DNA from: an uncultured Oscillospiraceae bacterium
GTDB lineage: Bacteria > Bacillota > Clostridia > Oscillospirales > Ruminococcaceae
DNA: 64,000 nt
Direction: 5' to 3'
NCBI GenBank assembly: GCA_947522735.1
Contig: CANNTZ010000005.1
Span: forward strand, 1 to 64,000
Position numbers and translations under genes: made by a program. This document shows positions 8,222-16,733 of the stretch, piece after piece. Every line of letters starts with the position of its first letter. The stretch's first letter is position 1. A model generated the notes under the pieces. It was not told the origin of the DNA, searched no databases, and saw only the letters and a program-made list of their open reading frames with translations.

Positions 8222-9970
8222 ATGCCTTTGAGGAGACAGAGACAGAATTTTTTACAGGGCGCAGTGGTGCTGATGGTCGCCACTATACTGGTCAAGCTGA
8301 TCGGCGCGCTGTTCAAGATACCGCTGATGAACATGATCGGCGGCATAGGCATGGGATATTTTAACGCGGCATATCAGCTTTTCAACCCACTCTACACCCT
8401 CGCAACGGCGGGAATGCCGATAGCGACGGCGCGCATGGTTGCGGAGAGCGTGGCGAACGGCCGATACAAGGACGCGCGCAAGATAATGAAGATATCCTCG
8501 GCGATATTTATCGTTATGGGCGTTGCGGTGTTCATCCTGATGGCGGCAGGCTCCAAGCTGTTCACCGGCGCAATCAAGAACCCGAACGCGCTCTACAGCG
8601 TGCTTGCGCTCTCTCCGGCGGTGCTGTTCGGCTGCGTCATGTCGTCCTATCGCGGCTTCTATCAGGGCATGCGCAACATGTATCCCACTGCGGTGTCGCA
8701 GGTCATCGAGGCCGTGACAAAGCTGCTGGCGGGTATGCTGCTTGCATTTATCTTCATCCGCATCGGCGAATCGCAGTATGCATCCACAGGCGTAGTTTTC
8801 GGTGTGACCTGCGCGAACGCGGAGCAGGCGGAGCTTGCAACCCTGCCATATGCCGCCGCAGGAGCCGTGTTTGGCGTGACGCTCAGCACCCTTGCGGGCG
8901 CGGCATATCTCATGATACGCTACAGGCGCTTCGGCGACGGAATAACCGCAGAGGAGATAAGCCGTTCGCCGCATACCGAGAACGCCGACAGCATTTTTCA
9001 CCGGCTTGTGAAGCTGGCGGTGCCCATCTGTCTTGGGGCGCTCGCGCTCAATATAACCTCACTCATCGACCTCGTGTCCATCATGAACCGCCTCAACCGG
9101 GCGCTCGACCTCGATATGGCAAAGCTGCTGGCGATGTACGGAGACAATATCTCGTCCGAGTTTGACAAGGGGCAGATCGCAACCTATCTCTACGGCGTGT
9201 TCAGCACCATGCCGATGACGCTGTTCAATCTCATCCCGGCGATAACCGTCACCTTTGGCACGAGCGTCCTGCCAAACATCACCGCAGCGTGGACCGCAAA
9301 CAGCTTCAGGGCGCTCAAGAGGAACGTCGACGCGGCGCTGCGTATAACCTCGATAATCGCAATGCCGTCCGGCTTCGGAATGGCAATTCTCGCCCGCCCG
9401 ATATTAGCAACGCTCTATTCCTCGCGCATGGCGGAGGTTGAGATAGCTGTTCCCATGCTTCAGGTCATGGGCATCGGCGTGATATTCATCGCGATGATGT
9501 CGCCCTGCAACAGCATCCTGCAGGGAATCGGCAGGGTCGATCTACCGGTCAAATACATGCTTATCGGAGCGGCGTTCAAGCTGGCAATAAACTTCATATT
9601 CGTCGCTATCCCCGGCATAAACATTCAGGCTGCACCCTATGGCACGTTGGTGTGTTATATAGTTATCGCTGCGCTGTCGATTCGGGGACTTGTCCGCGAA
9701 ACCGGCGTAAAGCTCAATCTCTGGGGCATTTTCGTCAAGCCGATGTTTGCAGGCGCGATATGCGCCGGAGCCGCGCGACTGGCCTATCTCCTTTTCGCAA
9801 GCTTTATCCGCAGCGTCAAGGTTTCCACCCTCGCGGCGATAGTAGTTGCGGCGGCAGTTTACGCGGTGGTGCTGCTTTTGGCAAAGATAATCACGAAGAA
9901 TGATATTTTAATGCTCCCGCAGGGAGAAAAAATTGCAAAAAGACTTGAAAAACTGCACTGGATAGGGTAA
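8222..9970 (+). CDS. Lipid flippase-like membrane protein (SpoVB/YabM, MOP superfamily)
   Basis: Polytopic membrane protein (582 aa) with about 14 hydrophobic segments, starting 'FLQGAVVLMVATILVKLIGALFK', and the family-typical 'ATAGMPIA' and 'GRVDLPVKYM' regions. It belongs to the polysaccharide-transporter/MurJ-like MOP superfamily, and its closest match in layout is Bacillus YabM/SpoVB. These proteins are thought to flip lipid-linked sugars (lipid II or related) during cortex or wall synthesis. The neighbourhood (mazG, rqcP, yabP, yabQ, divIC, yabR downstream in the same order as Bacillus yabM-yabR) supports the YabM position. The ribosome site AGGAG lies at 8208-8212. Confidence 0.9.
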   Translation: MPLRRQRQNFLQGAVVLMVATILVKLIGALFKIPLMNMIGGIGMGYFNAAYQLFNPLYTLATAGMPIATARMVAESVANGRYKDARKIMKISSAIFIVMGVAVFILMAAGSKLFTGAIKNPNALYSVLALSPAVLFGCVMSSYRGFYQGMRNMYPTAVSQVIEAVTKLLAGMLLAFIFIRIGESQYASTGVVFGVTCANAEQAELATLPYAAAGAVFGVTLSTLAGAAYLMIRYRRFGDGITAEEISRSPHTENADSIFHRLVKLAVPICLGALALNITSLIDLVSIMNRLNRALDLDMAKLLAMYGDNISSEFDKGQIATYLYGVFSTMPMTLFNLIPAITVTFGTSVLPNITAAWTANSFRALKRNVDAALRITSIIAMPSGFGMAILARPILATLYSSRMAEVEIAVPMLQVMGIGVIFIAMMSPCNSILQGIGRVDLPVKYMLIGAAFKLAINFIFVAIPGINIQAAPYGTLVCYIVIAALSIRGLVRETGVKLNLWGIFVKPMFAGAICAGAARLAYLLFASFIRSVKVSTLAAIVVAAAVYAVVLLLAKIITKNDILMLPQGEKIAKRLEKLHWIG

Positions 9971-10017
9971 ACTATATAAGTAAGTTTTTTCGTAGAAGCG
10001 AAAAGGAGACGCCCGGC

Positions 10018-10716
10018 TTGGAATTTAAAGATAACTACAGGATAGACGACCTTCTTGAGATCATGCGCATACTCCGTTCCGAGAACGGCTGCGTCTGGGA
10101 CAGGGAGCAGAATCACGCGTCGATACGCAAGAGCATGATCGAAGAGGCGTATGAGGCAGCCGAGGCGATAGACCTTGACGACATGGATATGCTACGGGAG
10201 GAGCTTGGAGACGTGCTGCTCCAGGTGGTGTTCCATGCGCGCATGGAGGAGGAGCGCGGCGGATTTGATTTTGACGGCGTCTGCGACGGCATCTGCAAAA
10301 AGCTGATACTGCGCCACCCGCATGTTTTCGGCGACGTCAAGGTGAACGACTCGACCGAGGTGCTCGCCAATTGGGACGAGATAAAGCAGCGGGAAAAGGG
10401 CCAGAGGTCCGCAAGGCAGACGCTTGAGGGCGTGTCAAAGGCGCTTCCGGCGCTGATGCGCGCCGAAAAGGTCTATGGCAAGGCCGCAAAGGCGGGCACA
10501 GGCTGTCGAGATGCGGAGCACGCGCTCGGTGAGCTTCGCGGCAGGCTGGACGAGCTTGAGGGCGCGATAAACGGAGGCGGAGACTGCGGCGCAGCCGTGG
10601 GAGATATGCTTTTCGCGGCGTCCGGGCTCTGCAAGACGCTCGACGTCGATGCGGAGGAGCAGCTTGCGGCAAAATGCGACCGCTTCATCGAAAACTTCAG
10701 GGAAAAACAGGAATAG
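10018..10716 (+). CDS. mazG: Nucleoside triphosphate pyrophosphohydrolase MazG
   Basis: All-alpha NTP pyrophosphatase (232 aa) that hydrolyses nucleoside triphosphates, likely cleansing the pool of non-canonical NTPs. The MazG metal motif is complete in the N-terminal half: EEAYEAAEAI followed by EELGDVLLQVVFHARM. The start codon is TTG at 10018, supported by AGGAG at 10003-10007. The Bacillus counterpart YabN carries an extra N-terminal methyltransferase domain that is absent here. It lies between the YabM-like flippase and hup. Confidence 0.92.
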   Translation: MEFKDNYRIDDLLEIMRILRSENGCVWDREQNHASIRKSMIEEAYEAAEAIDLDDMDMLREELGDVLLQVVFHARMEEERGGFDFDGVCDGICKKLILRHPHVFGDVKVNDSTEVLANWDEIKQREKGQRSARQTLEGVSKALPALMRAEKVYGKAAKAGTGCRDAEHALGELRGRLDELEGAINGGGDCGAAVGDMLFAASGLCKTLDVDAEEQLAAKCDRFIENFREKQE

Positions 10717-10795
10717 GATCACCAAAAGCATGAAACAGAGCGTCTGATATTTCCAGAGGGTCTGTTGATGATAAAATTTATGGAGGTATACTCAA

Positions 10796-11071
10796 ATGAC
10801 AAAGGCAGAATTAGTATCCGCTATTGCCCAGAAAACTGAATTTACCAAAAAAGACAGCGAGAAGTTCCTGAACGCTGCTCTCGAAGCGATTACCGACGAG
10901 CTTGCGAACGGCGGCAAGGTCCAGATTACCGGATTCGGCACCTTTGAGGTCAAAGAGCGCGCCGCAAGAACCGGCGTAAATCCCCGCACAAAGGAAGAGA
11001 TCCAGATCGCCGCCTCCAAGGCTCCCGCCTTCAAGGCCGGCAAAGCTTTCAAGGACGCTATCGATAAATAA
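10796..11071 (+). CDS. hup: HU-family DNA-binding protein
   Basis: Typical 91-residue histone-like HU protein that bends DNA as a dimer and compacts the nucleoid. Conserved features include the N-terminal helical pair, 'ITGFGTFEV', and the arm segment with 'RTGVNPRTKEEI'. The start at ATG 10796 has GGAGG at about 10781-10785. It is inserted between mazG and rqcP, a position shared with many Clostridia, and is probably transcribed from its own leader and ended by the hairpin at 11100-11156. Confidence 0.96.
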   Translation: MTKAELVSAIAQKTEFTKKDSEKFLNAALEAITDELANGGKVQITGFGTFEVKERAARTGVNPRTKEEIQIAASKAPAFKAGKAFKDAIDK

Positions 11072-11099
11072 AGCTTATCGCAAAAAAGCATCGTCTATG

Positions 11100-11156
11100 C
11101 CGGTGCCGGGGTTTGGCGGGGGATATCTCCGGGCCTGCCCCGCGCCGGTGTATTTT
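11100..11156 (+). terminator. Probable terminator after hup
   Basis: GC-rich stem with arms 11100-11106 (CCGGTGC) and 11142-11148 (GCGCCGG), further pairing inside, and the T-rich tail TATTTTT at 11151-11157. Confidence 0.6.
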
Positions 11157-11199
11157 TATGGGCATATCTCCATGAACGACCGAAAGGCAGGTTTTATAC

Positions 11200-11445
11200 A
11201 TGAGACTGGACAAATATCTCAAGGTGACGAGACTAATCAAGCGTCGCACCGTCGCGAATGAAGCGTGCGATGCGGGCAGGATATCGGCCAACGGCAGGGT
11301 GGTCAAGGCGTCCTATGACGTCAAGGAGGGCGACGTGCTTGAAATAGCTCTCGGTGCGAAGCCGCTGAAGGTGAAGGTGCTGAAGGTCAGCGAATATGCG
11401 ACCAAGGCGGACGCCGCAGACAACTATATTGTGATAAACGACTGA
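11200..11445 (+). CDS. rqcP: S4-domain RNA-binding protein RqcP (YabO)
   Basis: Small (81 aa) S4-fold protein, essentially one S4 domain: 'MRLDKYLKVTRLIKRRT' through 'GRISANGRVVKASYDVKEGD'. The Bacillus homologue RqcP/YabO works with RqcH on stalled 50S subunits to drive Ala-tail synthesis in ribosome quality control. Its position directly before yabP matches Bacillus. RqcH is not in this window. The start ATG follows an AAAGG-type site. This is one of several ribosome-quality factors encoded here (see MutS2 and the GTPase-NYN fusion). Confidence 0.93.
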   Translation: MRLDKYLKVTRLIKRRTVANEACDAGRISANGRVVKASYDVKEGDVLEIALGAKPLKVKVLKVSEYATKADAADNYIVIND

Positions 11446-11514
11446 CAGGGCTTCTATTGCGCGTCGCTGCGGCATATGCTCTATTAAGAGTAAAACGCGA
11501 AGGGTTTGATCGAG

Positions 11515-11805
11515 ATGCCGAAGCAGTCGGAGGAGAAAAAGACGGTAACGCTGCCGCACAACGTGTTTTTGGAGAACCGGAGCCTGCTGAATCTGACCGG
11601 CGTGGAGGATGTGGACTGCTTTGACGAGCAGACGGTACGCGCCTTCACCAATATGGGCGAGCTTGTGATCCGTGGGCACGGGCTGCACATAAATAAGCTC
11701 AGCGTGGATACCGGCGAGCTTTCGGTCGAGGGGAAGGTCTGCGCGCTGGAATATTCCGACGAGCAGCCCCGACGCGGCGGCGTGTTCGCGCGGCTTTTCA
11801 GGTGA
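11515..11805 (+). CDS. yabP: Spore protein YabP
   Basis: YabP/YqfC-family sporulation protein (96 aa). The conserved core is 'NRSLLNLTGVEDVDCFDEQ' followed by 'TNMGELVIRGHGLHINKLS', a small beta-rich domain. In Bacillus it is made in the mother cell under sigma-E and needed for spore formation; the mechanism is unknown. ATG 11515 is chosen over the in-frame TTG at 11506 because AAGGG (11500-11504) is correctly spaced only for the ATG. A second family member, yqfC, is at 41755. yabQ follows 6 bases later. Confidence 0.92.
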   Translation: MPKQSEEKKTVTLPHNVFLENRSLLNLTGVEDVDCFDEQTVRAFTNMGELVIRGHGLHINKLSVDTGELSVEGKVCALEYSDEQPRRGGVFARLFR

Positions 11806-11811
11806 GCGCCT

Positions 11812-12333
11812 ATGCGTGAGCCGTATATCGCCGCACAGACGGTGCTGTTTTTGCAGTCGCTGCTGGTCGGCGCCGCGCTCGGCCTGCTGTATGAGCCGTT
11901 CCGGCTGATGCGCGCTCTGGTTCGGCTGCCGTCATGGCTCGTTTTTGTTCAGGACATACTCTATTTTCTGCTTGCGGGCTTCGTCACGTTCTCTTTCATG
12001 CTTGCGGAGGAGACGGGAAAGATACGCTTTGCGCTCGTCGTCGGCGAGCTAATCGGCGCAGCGCTGTATCTGCTGACGGTGGGGGAGCTTATCAACCGGC
12101 TGCTCGTGTGGGCTCTGAGGCTTGTAAAACGCGTGCTGGGGTGGATATGGAGCGGCATATTTGCGCCGGTGCTGCGTTTTATATTAAGACCTGCGGCATT
12201 TGCAGCAAAAAAAGTAAAAAAATTCTTTGAAAATGCGAAAATCCACTTGAAAACAAGTGCTCATGTAGTGTATAATCAATGTATATCAGTATTTAAGCGT
12301 ACGCCGAAAAAAAGGAAGCGGGTAAGGTTATGA
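11812..12333 (+). CDS. yabQ: Spore cortex biosynthesis protein YabQ
   Basis: Membrane protein (173 aa) with about four hydrophobic segments in the first 110 residues: 'AAQTVLFLQSLLVGAALGLLY', then FVQDILYFLLAGFVTF, and two more. A Lys/Arg-rich C-terminal tail follows. This is the standard YabQ pattern; in Bacillus YabQ is required for cortex assembly. It overlaps divIC by 4 bases (ATGA) and follows yabP directly, so the three are cotranslated. Confidence 0.92.
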   Translation: MREPYIAAQTVLFLQSLLVGAALGLLYEPFRLMRALVRLPSWLVFVQDILYFLLAGFVTFSFMLAEETGKIRFALVVGELIGAALYLLTVGELINRLLVWALRLVKRVLGWIWSGIFAPVLRFILRPAAFAAKKVKKFFENAKIHLKTSAHVVYNQCISVFKRTPKKRKRVRL

Positions 12334-12635
12334 GCACAAGGACGAAAACCGGGAAAGGCGGCAGGCTCAAGAGATTTCTTTTGGGCACGGCACTCGTCGC
12401 TTTCGGACTGTATGCGGCCTATTCGTTCGTGACATATCAGTACGAGCTTGCACAGAAGCAGCGTGAGCTTGAGAACGTTCAGCAGCAGTGCGCCGATATG
12501 AAGCTCGAAAACGCGGAGCTGGAGAGATTGCTGAAGCAGAAGGATTCTAAGGATTATCTGGAAAAGCTTGCAAGAGAAAAACTGGGATACGGATATAAGG
12601 ACGAAGTATTCTATATCGATATTTCGGGAAATTAA
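12330..12635 (+). CDS. divIC: Septum formation initiator DivIC/FtsB-like
   Basis: Bitopic division protein (101 aa): short basic cytoplasmic N-terminus, one transmembrane helix at about residues 17-34, then a coiled coil (about 40-75, ELAQKQRELENVQQQC...) and the conserved ending 'EKLAREKLGYGYKDEVFY'. DivIC works with FtsL and DivIB at the divisome outside the membrane. Its place after yabQ is the Bacillus order. Confidence 0.93.
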   Translation: MSTRTKTGKGGRLKRFLLGTALVAFGLYAAYSFVTYQYELAQKQRELENVQQQCADMKLENAELERLLKQKDSKDYLEKLAREKLGYGYKDEVFYIDISGN

Positions 12636-12661
12636 AATTTTAGGAGGAACACATCCGAGCT

Positions 12662-13177
12662 ATGAGTCTTTCGGTCGGAAGCATCGTTGAGGGCAAGGTT
12701 ACGGGAATAACCAACTTTGGCGCTTTTGTGGAGCTGCCAGAGGGCAAAACGGGAATGGTACATATCTCCGAGGTGGCGTCGGTCTATGTCAAGGAGATAA
12801 GGGATTTTGTCACGGTGGGACAGGCGGTCAAGGTCAAGGTGCTCACGATAGGTGAGGACGGAAAAATCAGCCTGTCTATCAAACGCGCGCAGGAAAATGC
12901 GCAGGAGCAGCAGCCACGCGAAAACAGGCCCCCACGCGAACGCAGCGACAGGCCCGAGCGCTCCGGCGGCTACAACCGCGGCCCGCGCAGAAGCTATGCG
13001 CCCACAACGCCGAAGAACACGCCGTCCGACAGCTTCGACTTCAACAAGGGCAAGGAGCGCGACATGTCGTTCGAGGACATGATGAGCAAATTTAAGCAGG
13101 CGAGCGACGACAAGATGTCCGATCTGAAAAGGTTCATGGACGTCAAGCGAGGCTCAAGCAACCGAAAATCCAAATAA
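12662..13177 (+). CDS. yabR: S1 RNA-binding domain protein (YabR-like)
   Basis: A single S1 domain fills residues 1-77 (SVGSIVEGKVTGITNFGAFV... LSIKRA). A low-complexity, Arg/Pro/Asn-rich disordered stretch follows (about 80-125), then a short helical C-terminus. It resembles Bacillus YabR, the last gene of the conserved block, which is a polynucleotide-phosphorylase-type S1 protein of unknown role. It is followed by a clear terminator, closing the yab operon. Confidence 0.88.
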   Translation: MSLSVGSIVEGKVTGITNFGAFVELPEGKTGMVHISEVASVYVKEIRDFVTVGQAVKVKVLTIGEDGKISLSIKRAQENAQEQQPRENRPPRERSDRPERSGGYNRGPRRSYAPTTPKNTPSDSFDFNKGKERDMSFEDMMSKFKQASDDKMSDLKRFMDVKRGSSNRKSK

Positions 13178-13186
13178 TAGTCAAAC

Positions 13187-13218
13187 AGGCGGCGGGGGGA
13201 TGCTTCCGCCGCCTTTTT
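13187..13218 (+). terminator. Rho-independent terminator closing the yab block
   Basis: Nine-base perfect stem AGGCGGCGG (13187-13195) with CCGCCGCCT (13206-13214), a 10-base loop and a run of T. Confidence 0.88.
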
Positions 13219-13239
13219 ATTAAAAAGGAGAAAAAAGAC

Positions 13240-14157
13240 ATGATAAGGCAGTGCGCTTTTGAAGGCGGCAAAAAAATGCTCAAGACTGCTCTGCACGTCC
13301 ACACCACGCGCTCGGACGGAGAGGGAACGCCGGAGGAGGTTCTGAAAAGATACAGCGAGTGCGGCTACGACGTCGTTGCACTGACAGACCACCGGCGGTA
13401 TAACCGTGAAAACCTTGCTCCGGAGCTTGGGCTGCTGATAATCCCGGGCATGGAGATAGACGACAACTTTGACGGCCCGGGAGTCCATTGCTATCACACG
13501 GTTGTGCTTGGCCGTGACGGGGAGGATAACCCGTTCAGTCAGGATCAGATGTTCGAGGGAGGAACTGCCACAACCCAGGAAAGCTATCAGAAAAAGCTGG
13601 ATATGCTTCACAAGGCAGGTCAGCTTACGATGTACTGTCACCCGGAATGGAGCAACACCCCGGTGCGCGAGTTTGAACGTCTCGAGGGCAATTTCGGCAT
13701 GGAGATATGGAACTCCGGCTGCGCTGTTGAGAATGGGCTCGACGTCAACGCAGCCTACTGGGACGAGCTGCTCATACAGGGTAAGCGAATCTTTGGCTGC
13801 GCCACCGACGACGGCCACGCAATGGATCAGCACTGCAATGGGTGGGTCTGCGTCAATGCGGAGAAAGAGCAGGACGCGGTGCTCGGCGCGCTCAAGGCTG
13901 GCGCGTTCTATTCCTCCTGCGGCCCGGAAATAAAGGATTTTTACGTTGAGGACGGCAAGGTGGTCGTCGAGTGCTCGCCCTGCTGCGACGTGGCTTTCCG
14001 AAGCAACTGCTTTCCGTTGAGACGTAAATATGACCGTTCCGGCGGCATTGTTCGCCATGAGGCGAGCCTCCCTGATTTCATCAAATATGTCCGCGTGACC
14101 GTCACCGACAGCGAGGGCCGCCGCGCATGGAGCAATCCGATATTCTTCGACAGATAA
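13240..14157 (+). CDS. PHP-domain metal-dependent phosphoesterase
   Basis: PHP (polymerase and histidinol phosphatase) domain protein, 305 aa. The four PHP metal motifs are visible: ALHVHTTRSDG, ALTDHRRYN, PGMEID, and YCHPEW/ATDDGHAMD. The C-terminal ~70 residues form an extra beta-rich part seen in relatives that bind sugar or nucleotide phosphates. The start has AAGGAG at 13225-13230; a second Met at 13276 is possible but has a weaker site. Substrate unknown. It is a stand-alone gene flanked by terminators. Confidence 0.85.
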   Translation: MIRQCAFEGGKKMLKTALHVHTTRSDGEGTPEEVLKRYSECGYDVVALTDHRRYNRENLAPELGLLIIPGMEIDDNFDGPGVHCYHTVVLGRDGEDNPFSQDQMFEGGTATTQESYQKKLDMLHKAGQLTMYCHPEWSNTPVREFERLEGNFGMEIWNSGCAVENGLDVNAAYWDELLIQGKRIFGCATDDGHAMDQHCNGWVCVNAEKEQDAVLGALKAGAFYSSCGPEIKDFYVEDGKVVVECSPCCDVAFRSNCFPLRRKYDRSGGIVRHEASLPDFIKYVRVTVTDSEGRRAWSNPIFFDR

Positions 14158-14187
14158 TACGGCCGTTCGTAAACACAAGAAGAAAAA

Positions 14188-14228
14188 ACGACGCCTCTCG
14201 CCATATTGCGTGGGCGTCGTCGCTTTTT
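14188..14228 (+). terminator. Terminator of the PHP gene
   Basis: Stem ACGACGCC (14188-14195) with GGCGTCGT (14213-14220), then CGCTTTTTG. Confidence 0.75.
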
Positions 14229-14278
14229 GCCGGCTTGTGCGATATTTTTACAGATTTTCTATTTGCCTGCGAAAAGAG

Positions 14279-14306
14279 AAAAGCTCCGGCTTAGACCGGA
14301 GCTTTT
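14279..14306. terminator. Bidirectional terminator between convergent genes
   Basis: Perfect 11-base stem AAAAGCTCCGG (14279-14289) with CCGGAGCTTTT (14296-14306). A/T runs on both flanks let it serve the transaldolase-like gene on the minus strand and residual plus-strand transcription. Confidence 0.85.
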
Positions 14307-14327
14307 GAAATGATCACGCCTGACAGC

Positions 14328-14978
14328 TTATTTGGGAACCTTCTCCCAGTCCTTCATGAATTTTTCGAGTCCGCTCTTGGTGAGAGGATGCTCGACCATC
14401 TGCATGATGACCTTGTAAGGCACGGTGGCAATATCGGCGCCTGCCTTTGCAGCCTCGATGACGTGCATCGGGCCGCGAGTGCTCGCGACGATGATCTGGG
14501 TGGGCATGTCGTGGATGGCGAAGATCTCGGCGATGTCGGAGATGAGGTTCATGCCCTCGGTGCCGATGTCGTCAAGACGTCCGACGAACGGAGCGACGTA
14601 GGACGCGCCGGCTCTTGCCGCAAGAAGCGCCTGAGCGGCGGAGAAGCAGAGGGTGCAGGTGGTCTTGATGCCGGTGTCCTTGAGTCTGTGGACAGCCTTG
14701 AGTCCCTCTTTGCAGAGCGGGATCTTGATGATCATGTTGGGATGGATAGCGGCGAGCTTCTTGGCCTCTTCGACCATGCCGTCCGCCTCCATGGAGATGA
14801 CCTCGGCGAAAATCAGGCAGGTATCGCCGACAACATCGACGATCTCGCGAACCGCGGTCTCAAACTCCTTGCCCTCCTTCGCGATGATGGAGGGGTTGGT
14901 GGTAACGCCGCTGATAACGCCCATCTCGTAGGCATCCTTGATCTCAGCGATATTTGCGGTATCGATGAAAAGCTTCAT
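14328..14978 (-). CDS. Transaldolase / fructose-6-phosphate aldolase family protein
   Basis: Small TalC/FSA-type class I aldolase (216 aa), forming a TIM-barrel decamer in the family. The Schiff-base lysine is Lys85 in 'MIIKIPLCKEG'. Other signatures are 'LFIDTANIAEI', 'VTTNPSII' and 'APFVGRLDDIGTEG'. The last of these resembles the transaldolase (TalC) rather than the E. coli FsaA subgroup, so transfer of a dihydroxyacetone unit in the pentose phosphate pathway is more likely than free DHA aldol addition. Met at 14978 is preferred (AAAGGA upstream); an earlier in-frame Met would have its site too close. A good promoter lies at 15029-15057. Confidence 0.9.
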   Translation of the reverse strand: MKLFIDTANIAEIKDAYEMGVISGVTTNPSIIAKEGKEFETAVREIVDVVGDTCLIFAEVISMEADGMVEEAKKLAAIHPNMIIKIPLCKEGLKAVHRLKDTGIKTTCTLCFSAAQALLAARAGASYVAPFVGRLDDIGTEGMNLISDIAEIFAIHDMPTQIIVASTRGPMHVIEAAKAGADIATVPYKVIMQMVEHPLTKSGLEKFMKDWEKVPK

Positions 14979-15028
14979 TTGAACGACCATTCCTTTCATT
15001 TCTATAGCATTTTACTTAACCATATAAT

Positions 15029-15057
15029 ATCATAGTATATTTTCGACGGAAAGTCAA
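15029..15057 (-). promoter_or_regulatory. Promoter of the transaldolase-like gene
   Basis: Reading the minus strand: TTGACT (15057-15052), 17-base spacer, TATGAT (15034-15029), about 50 bases before the start. Confidence 0.72.
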
Positions 15058-15184
15058 ACCGTCATGAGCGGTTTTGCCGCGGAAAAGAGTAGAATTTGCG
15101 GCGATATCCGAAAAATATTTGATATATTTTTAACATAACGCGCCTGTACGGCGGATTTATGGCTGCGAGGGAGGGAGGCGTTGT

Positions 15185-16135
15185 TCAAGCATCCGGCCCG
15201 GCCTCATCAAACGCCGTTTCCAGCACCTTTTTGCAGCAGTCCGGCGAGTAGCGCCAGCGGGAGATATGCCCGGAGGTCAGCCGGTAGCAGGGTGGTACGG
15301 GACGGTATCGTGCGTCGAAGCAATCGACGATTATCAGCTTTATCTTCATCCTCTCCGGGATAATGCTCTTTATGTAGACGCTGGCGTGTTGTCCGGCAAA
15401 GACGCCCTCGCGCAGCTCTGCAAGCCCGGCAAGGTTCGGCGCCAGCTCCACGAATACTCCGTAGCTCTCCACAGAGCGCACGATACCTGCTACCGTCTCG
15501 CCGCAGGAAAAACCGGCGGCGTTTTCCTCCCAGCTTCCCAGCAGCTCCTTGTGACTGAGTGTTATTCTGCCGTTTTCCACCGACCGCACCACGGCGTATA
15601 CGCTCTGCCCAACGCAAAAGCGGTCGGAGGGATGGGAGATGCGCGATACGCTGATGAGGTCGATGGGAATGAGCGAGATTACGCCGCAGCCGATATCCAC
15701 AAAGCAGCCGAACTGCTCCAGATGGGTTACCTGCGCCGGGATGATATCGCCGGGGACGAGCCTGCCGGTGTAGAGGCGTATACAGTCCTCCTGCACGGCG
15801 CGCCGGGAGAGGACGGCGACCGTCTCTCCGGTCTCGTCGCGCTCAAAGGCGGTCACGCGGAAGCAAACGGGCTTGTTTACGCGCGAGATGAGTGCGATAT
15901 CGCGCACGCTGCCCTCCTTAATGCCCGCAGCGCCCTCGTTTCGCGGAATAACGCCCTTCATGCAGCCAAGCTCAACGACGAGGTCGTGTGCGGCGGTGCA
16001 GATTACGGCTCGCGCCTCAAGTATCCTGCCCTGCAAAAGCGCCTCGCCGAGATTCTGGCGGCTGCGCAGATAATACCGGTTTTCCGGGGTATCGATGAGA
16101 CTGCCCTCGGGATAAAAGCCCGTAGTTGTATTCAT
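15185..16135 (-). CDS. Multi-S1-domain RNA-binding protein
   Basis: A 316-residue protein with an N-terminal region resembling a degenerate S1 repeat (about 30-110, with VICTAAHDLVVELGCMKGVIP) and two clear S1 domains. These are at about 125-195 (GDIIPAQVTHLEQFGCFVDIG, ending GRITLSHKEL) and 205-270 (GETVAGIVRSVESYGVFVEL). It resembles ribosomal protein S1-like proteins annotated in Clostridia. The last ~45 residues are Cys/Tyr/Arg-rich and unlike S1. Start ATG 16135 has GAGAGG upstream. A translational or RNA-binding role is likely, with details unknown. Confidence 0.82.
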   Translation of the reverse strand: MNTTTGFYPEGSLIDTPENRYYLRSRQNLGEALLQGRILEARAVICTAAHDLVVELGCMKGVIPRNEGAAGIKEGSVRDIALISRVNKPVCFRVTAFERDETGETVAVLSRRAVQEDCIRLYTGRLVPGDIIPAQVTHLEQFGCFVDIGCGVISLIPIDLISVSRISHPSDRFCVGQSVYAVVRSVENGRITLSHKELLGSWEENAAGFSCGETVAGIVRSVESYGVFVELAPNLAGLAELREGVFAGQHASVYIKSIIPERMKIKLIIVDCFDARYRPVPPCYRLTSGHISRWRYSPDCCKKVLETAFDEAGPDA

Positions 16136-16208
16136 ATGTATCCTCTCTCCCGCAAATATTTTTAATTCCGTATGGTTAAATAATATTCAGGGGAGGGCGG
16201 GGTTAGAA

Positions 16209-16589
16209 TCAGCGGACGCGGATTTCGTAGGCTCCGAGCGACAGCAGCCGGCCGTGGACGGCTTTTACGGCCTCGTCGCGGCAATTGAGCCGCATCAGTG
16301 CCTCGCAGCTCTGCTCCGGCGGTCGGTCGTTTTCATCGTTTGTCAGTGCCGGAAGGGGAGCATATTGATTGAAAAAGGGCGTCACGGCGCTTCCGGAATA
16401 ATATGCCGGATAACCGGCAATACCGAACGGCGCGGCGACGGCCTCGACGAGATCGCCGTTAAAGCCGTCGGCCTCCCATGAGACGGCGAGGCGCCCGATG
16501 GAGCGCGCGAGCGGGGAAGAACGGAGCGCGCGCGCCGCGCGGTCGGCGGAGTCGACGTCGCTGAATCTGGCAAGGATTAGCTTTGACAA
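16209..16589 (-). CDS. Hypothetical protein, small alpha/beta
   Basis: A 126-residue soluble protein I do not recognise. The first ~45 residues (LARFSDVDSADRAARALR...) have the periodicity of a ferredoxin-like or stress-protein YflT-like strand-helix unit, but this is only a resemblance. The middle is Gly/Ala/Tyr-rich, perhaps a loop (AGYPAYYSGSAVTPFFNQY). The start is TTG at 16589, well supported by GGAGGA (16598-16603). It lies 73 bases downstream of the S1-domain protein's start region on the same strand, so the two may be cotranscribed, with this gene first. Confidence 0.65.
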   Translation of the reverse strand: MSKLILARFSDVDSADRAARALRSSPLARSIGRLAVSWEADGFNGDLVEAVAAPFGIAGYPAYYSGSAVTPFFNQYAPLPALTNDENDRPPEQSCEALMRLNCRDEAVKAVHGRLLSLGAYEIRVR

Positions 16590-16671
16590 GACAATGTCCT
16601 CCGATACGGATGTTTTTATTATTTTTCGCTGTCTTGAGCGCGTTTAATCTGAAAAAATATGCCAAACGGAT

Positions 16672-16700
16672 TTGCAATGCGCCGTGAAGTGTGTTATGAT
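16672..16700 (+). promoter_or_regulatory. Promoter for 16734 gene pair
   Basis: TTGCAA (16672-16677), 17-base spacer, TATGAT (16695-16700), 33 bases before the ATG at 16734. Confidence 0.7.
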
Positions 16701-16733
16701 AGAGACATAAACTATGATTGGATGAGGATAAAT

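Noticed and set aside
12994..14178. A 394-codon open frame on the minus strand covering the PHP gene and the yabR end.
   Set aside because: It is antisense to two well-supported genes, carries Cys/Arg/Val-rich text without motifs, and arises from the GC-biased codons of the other strand.
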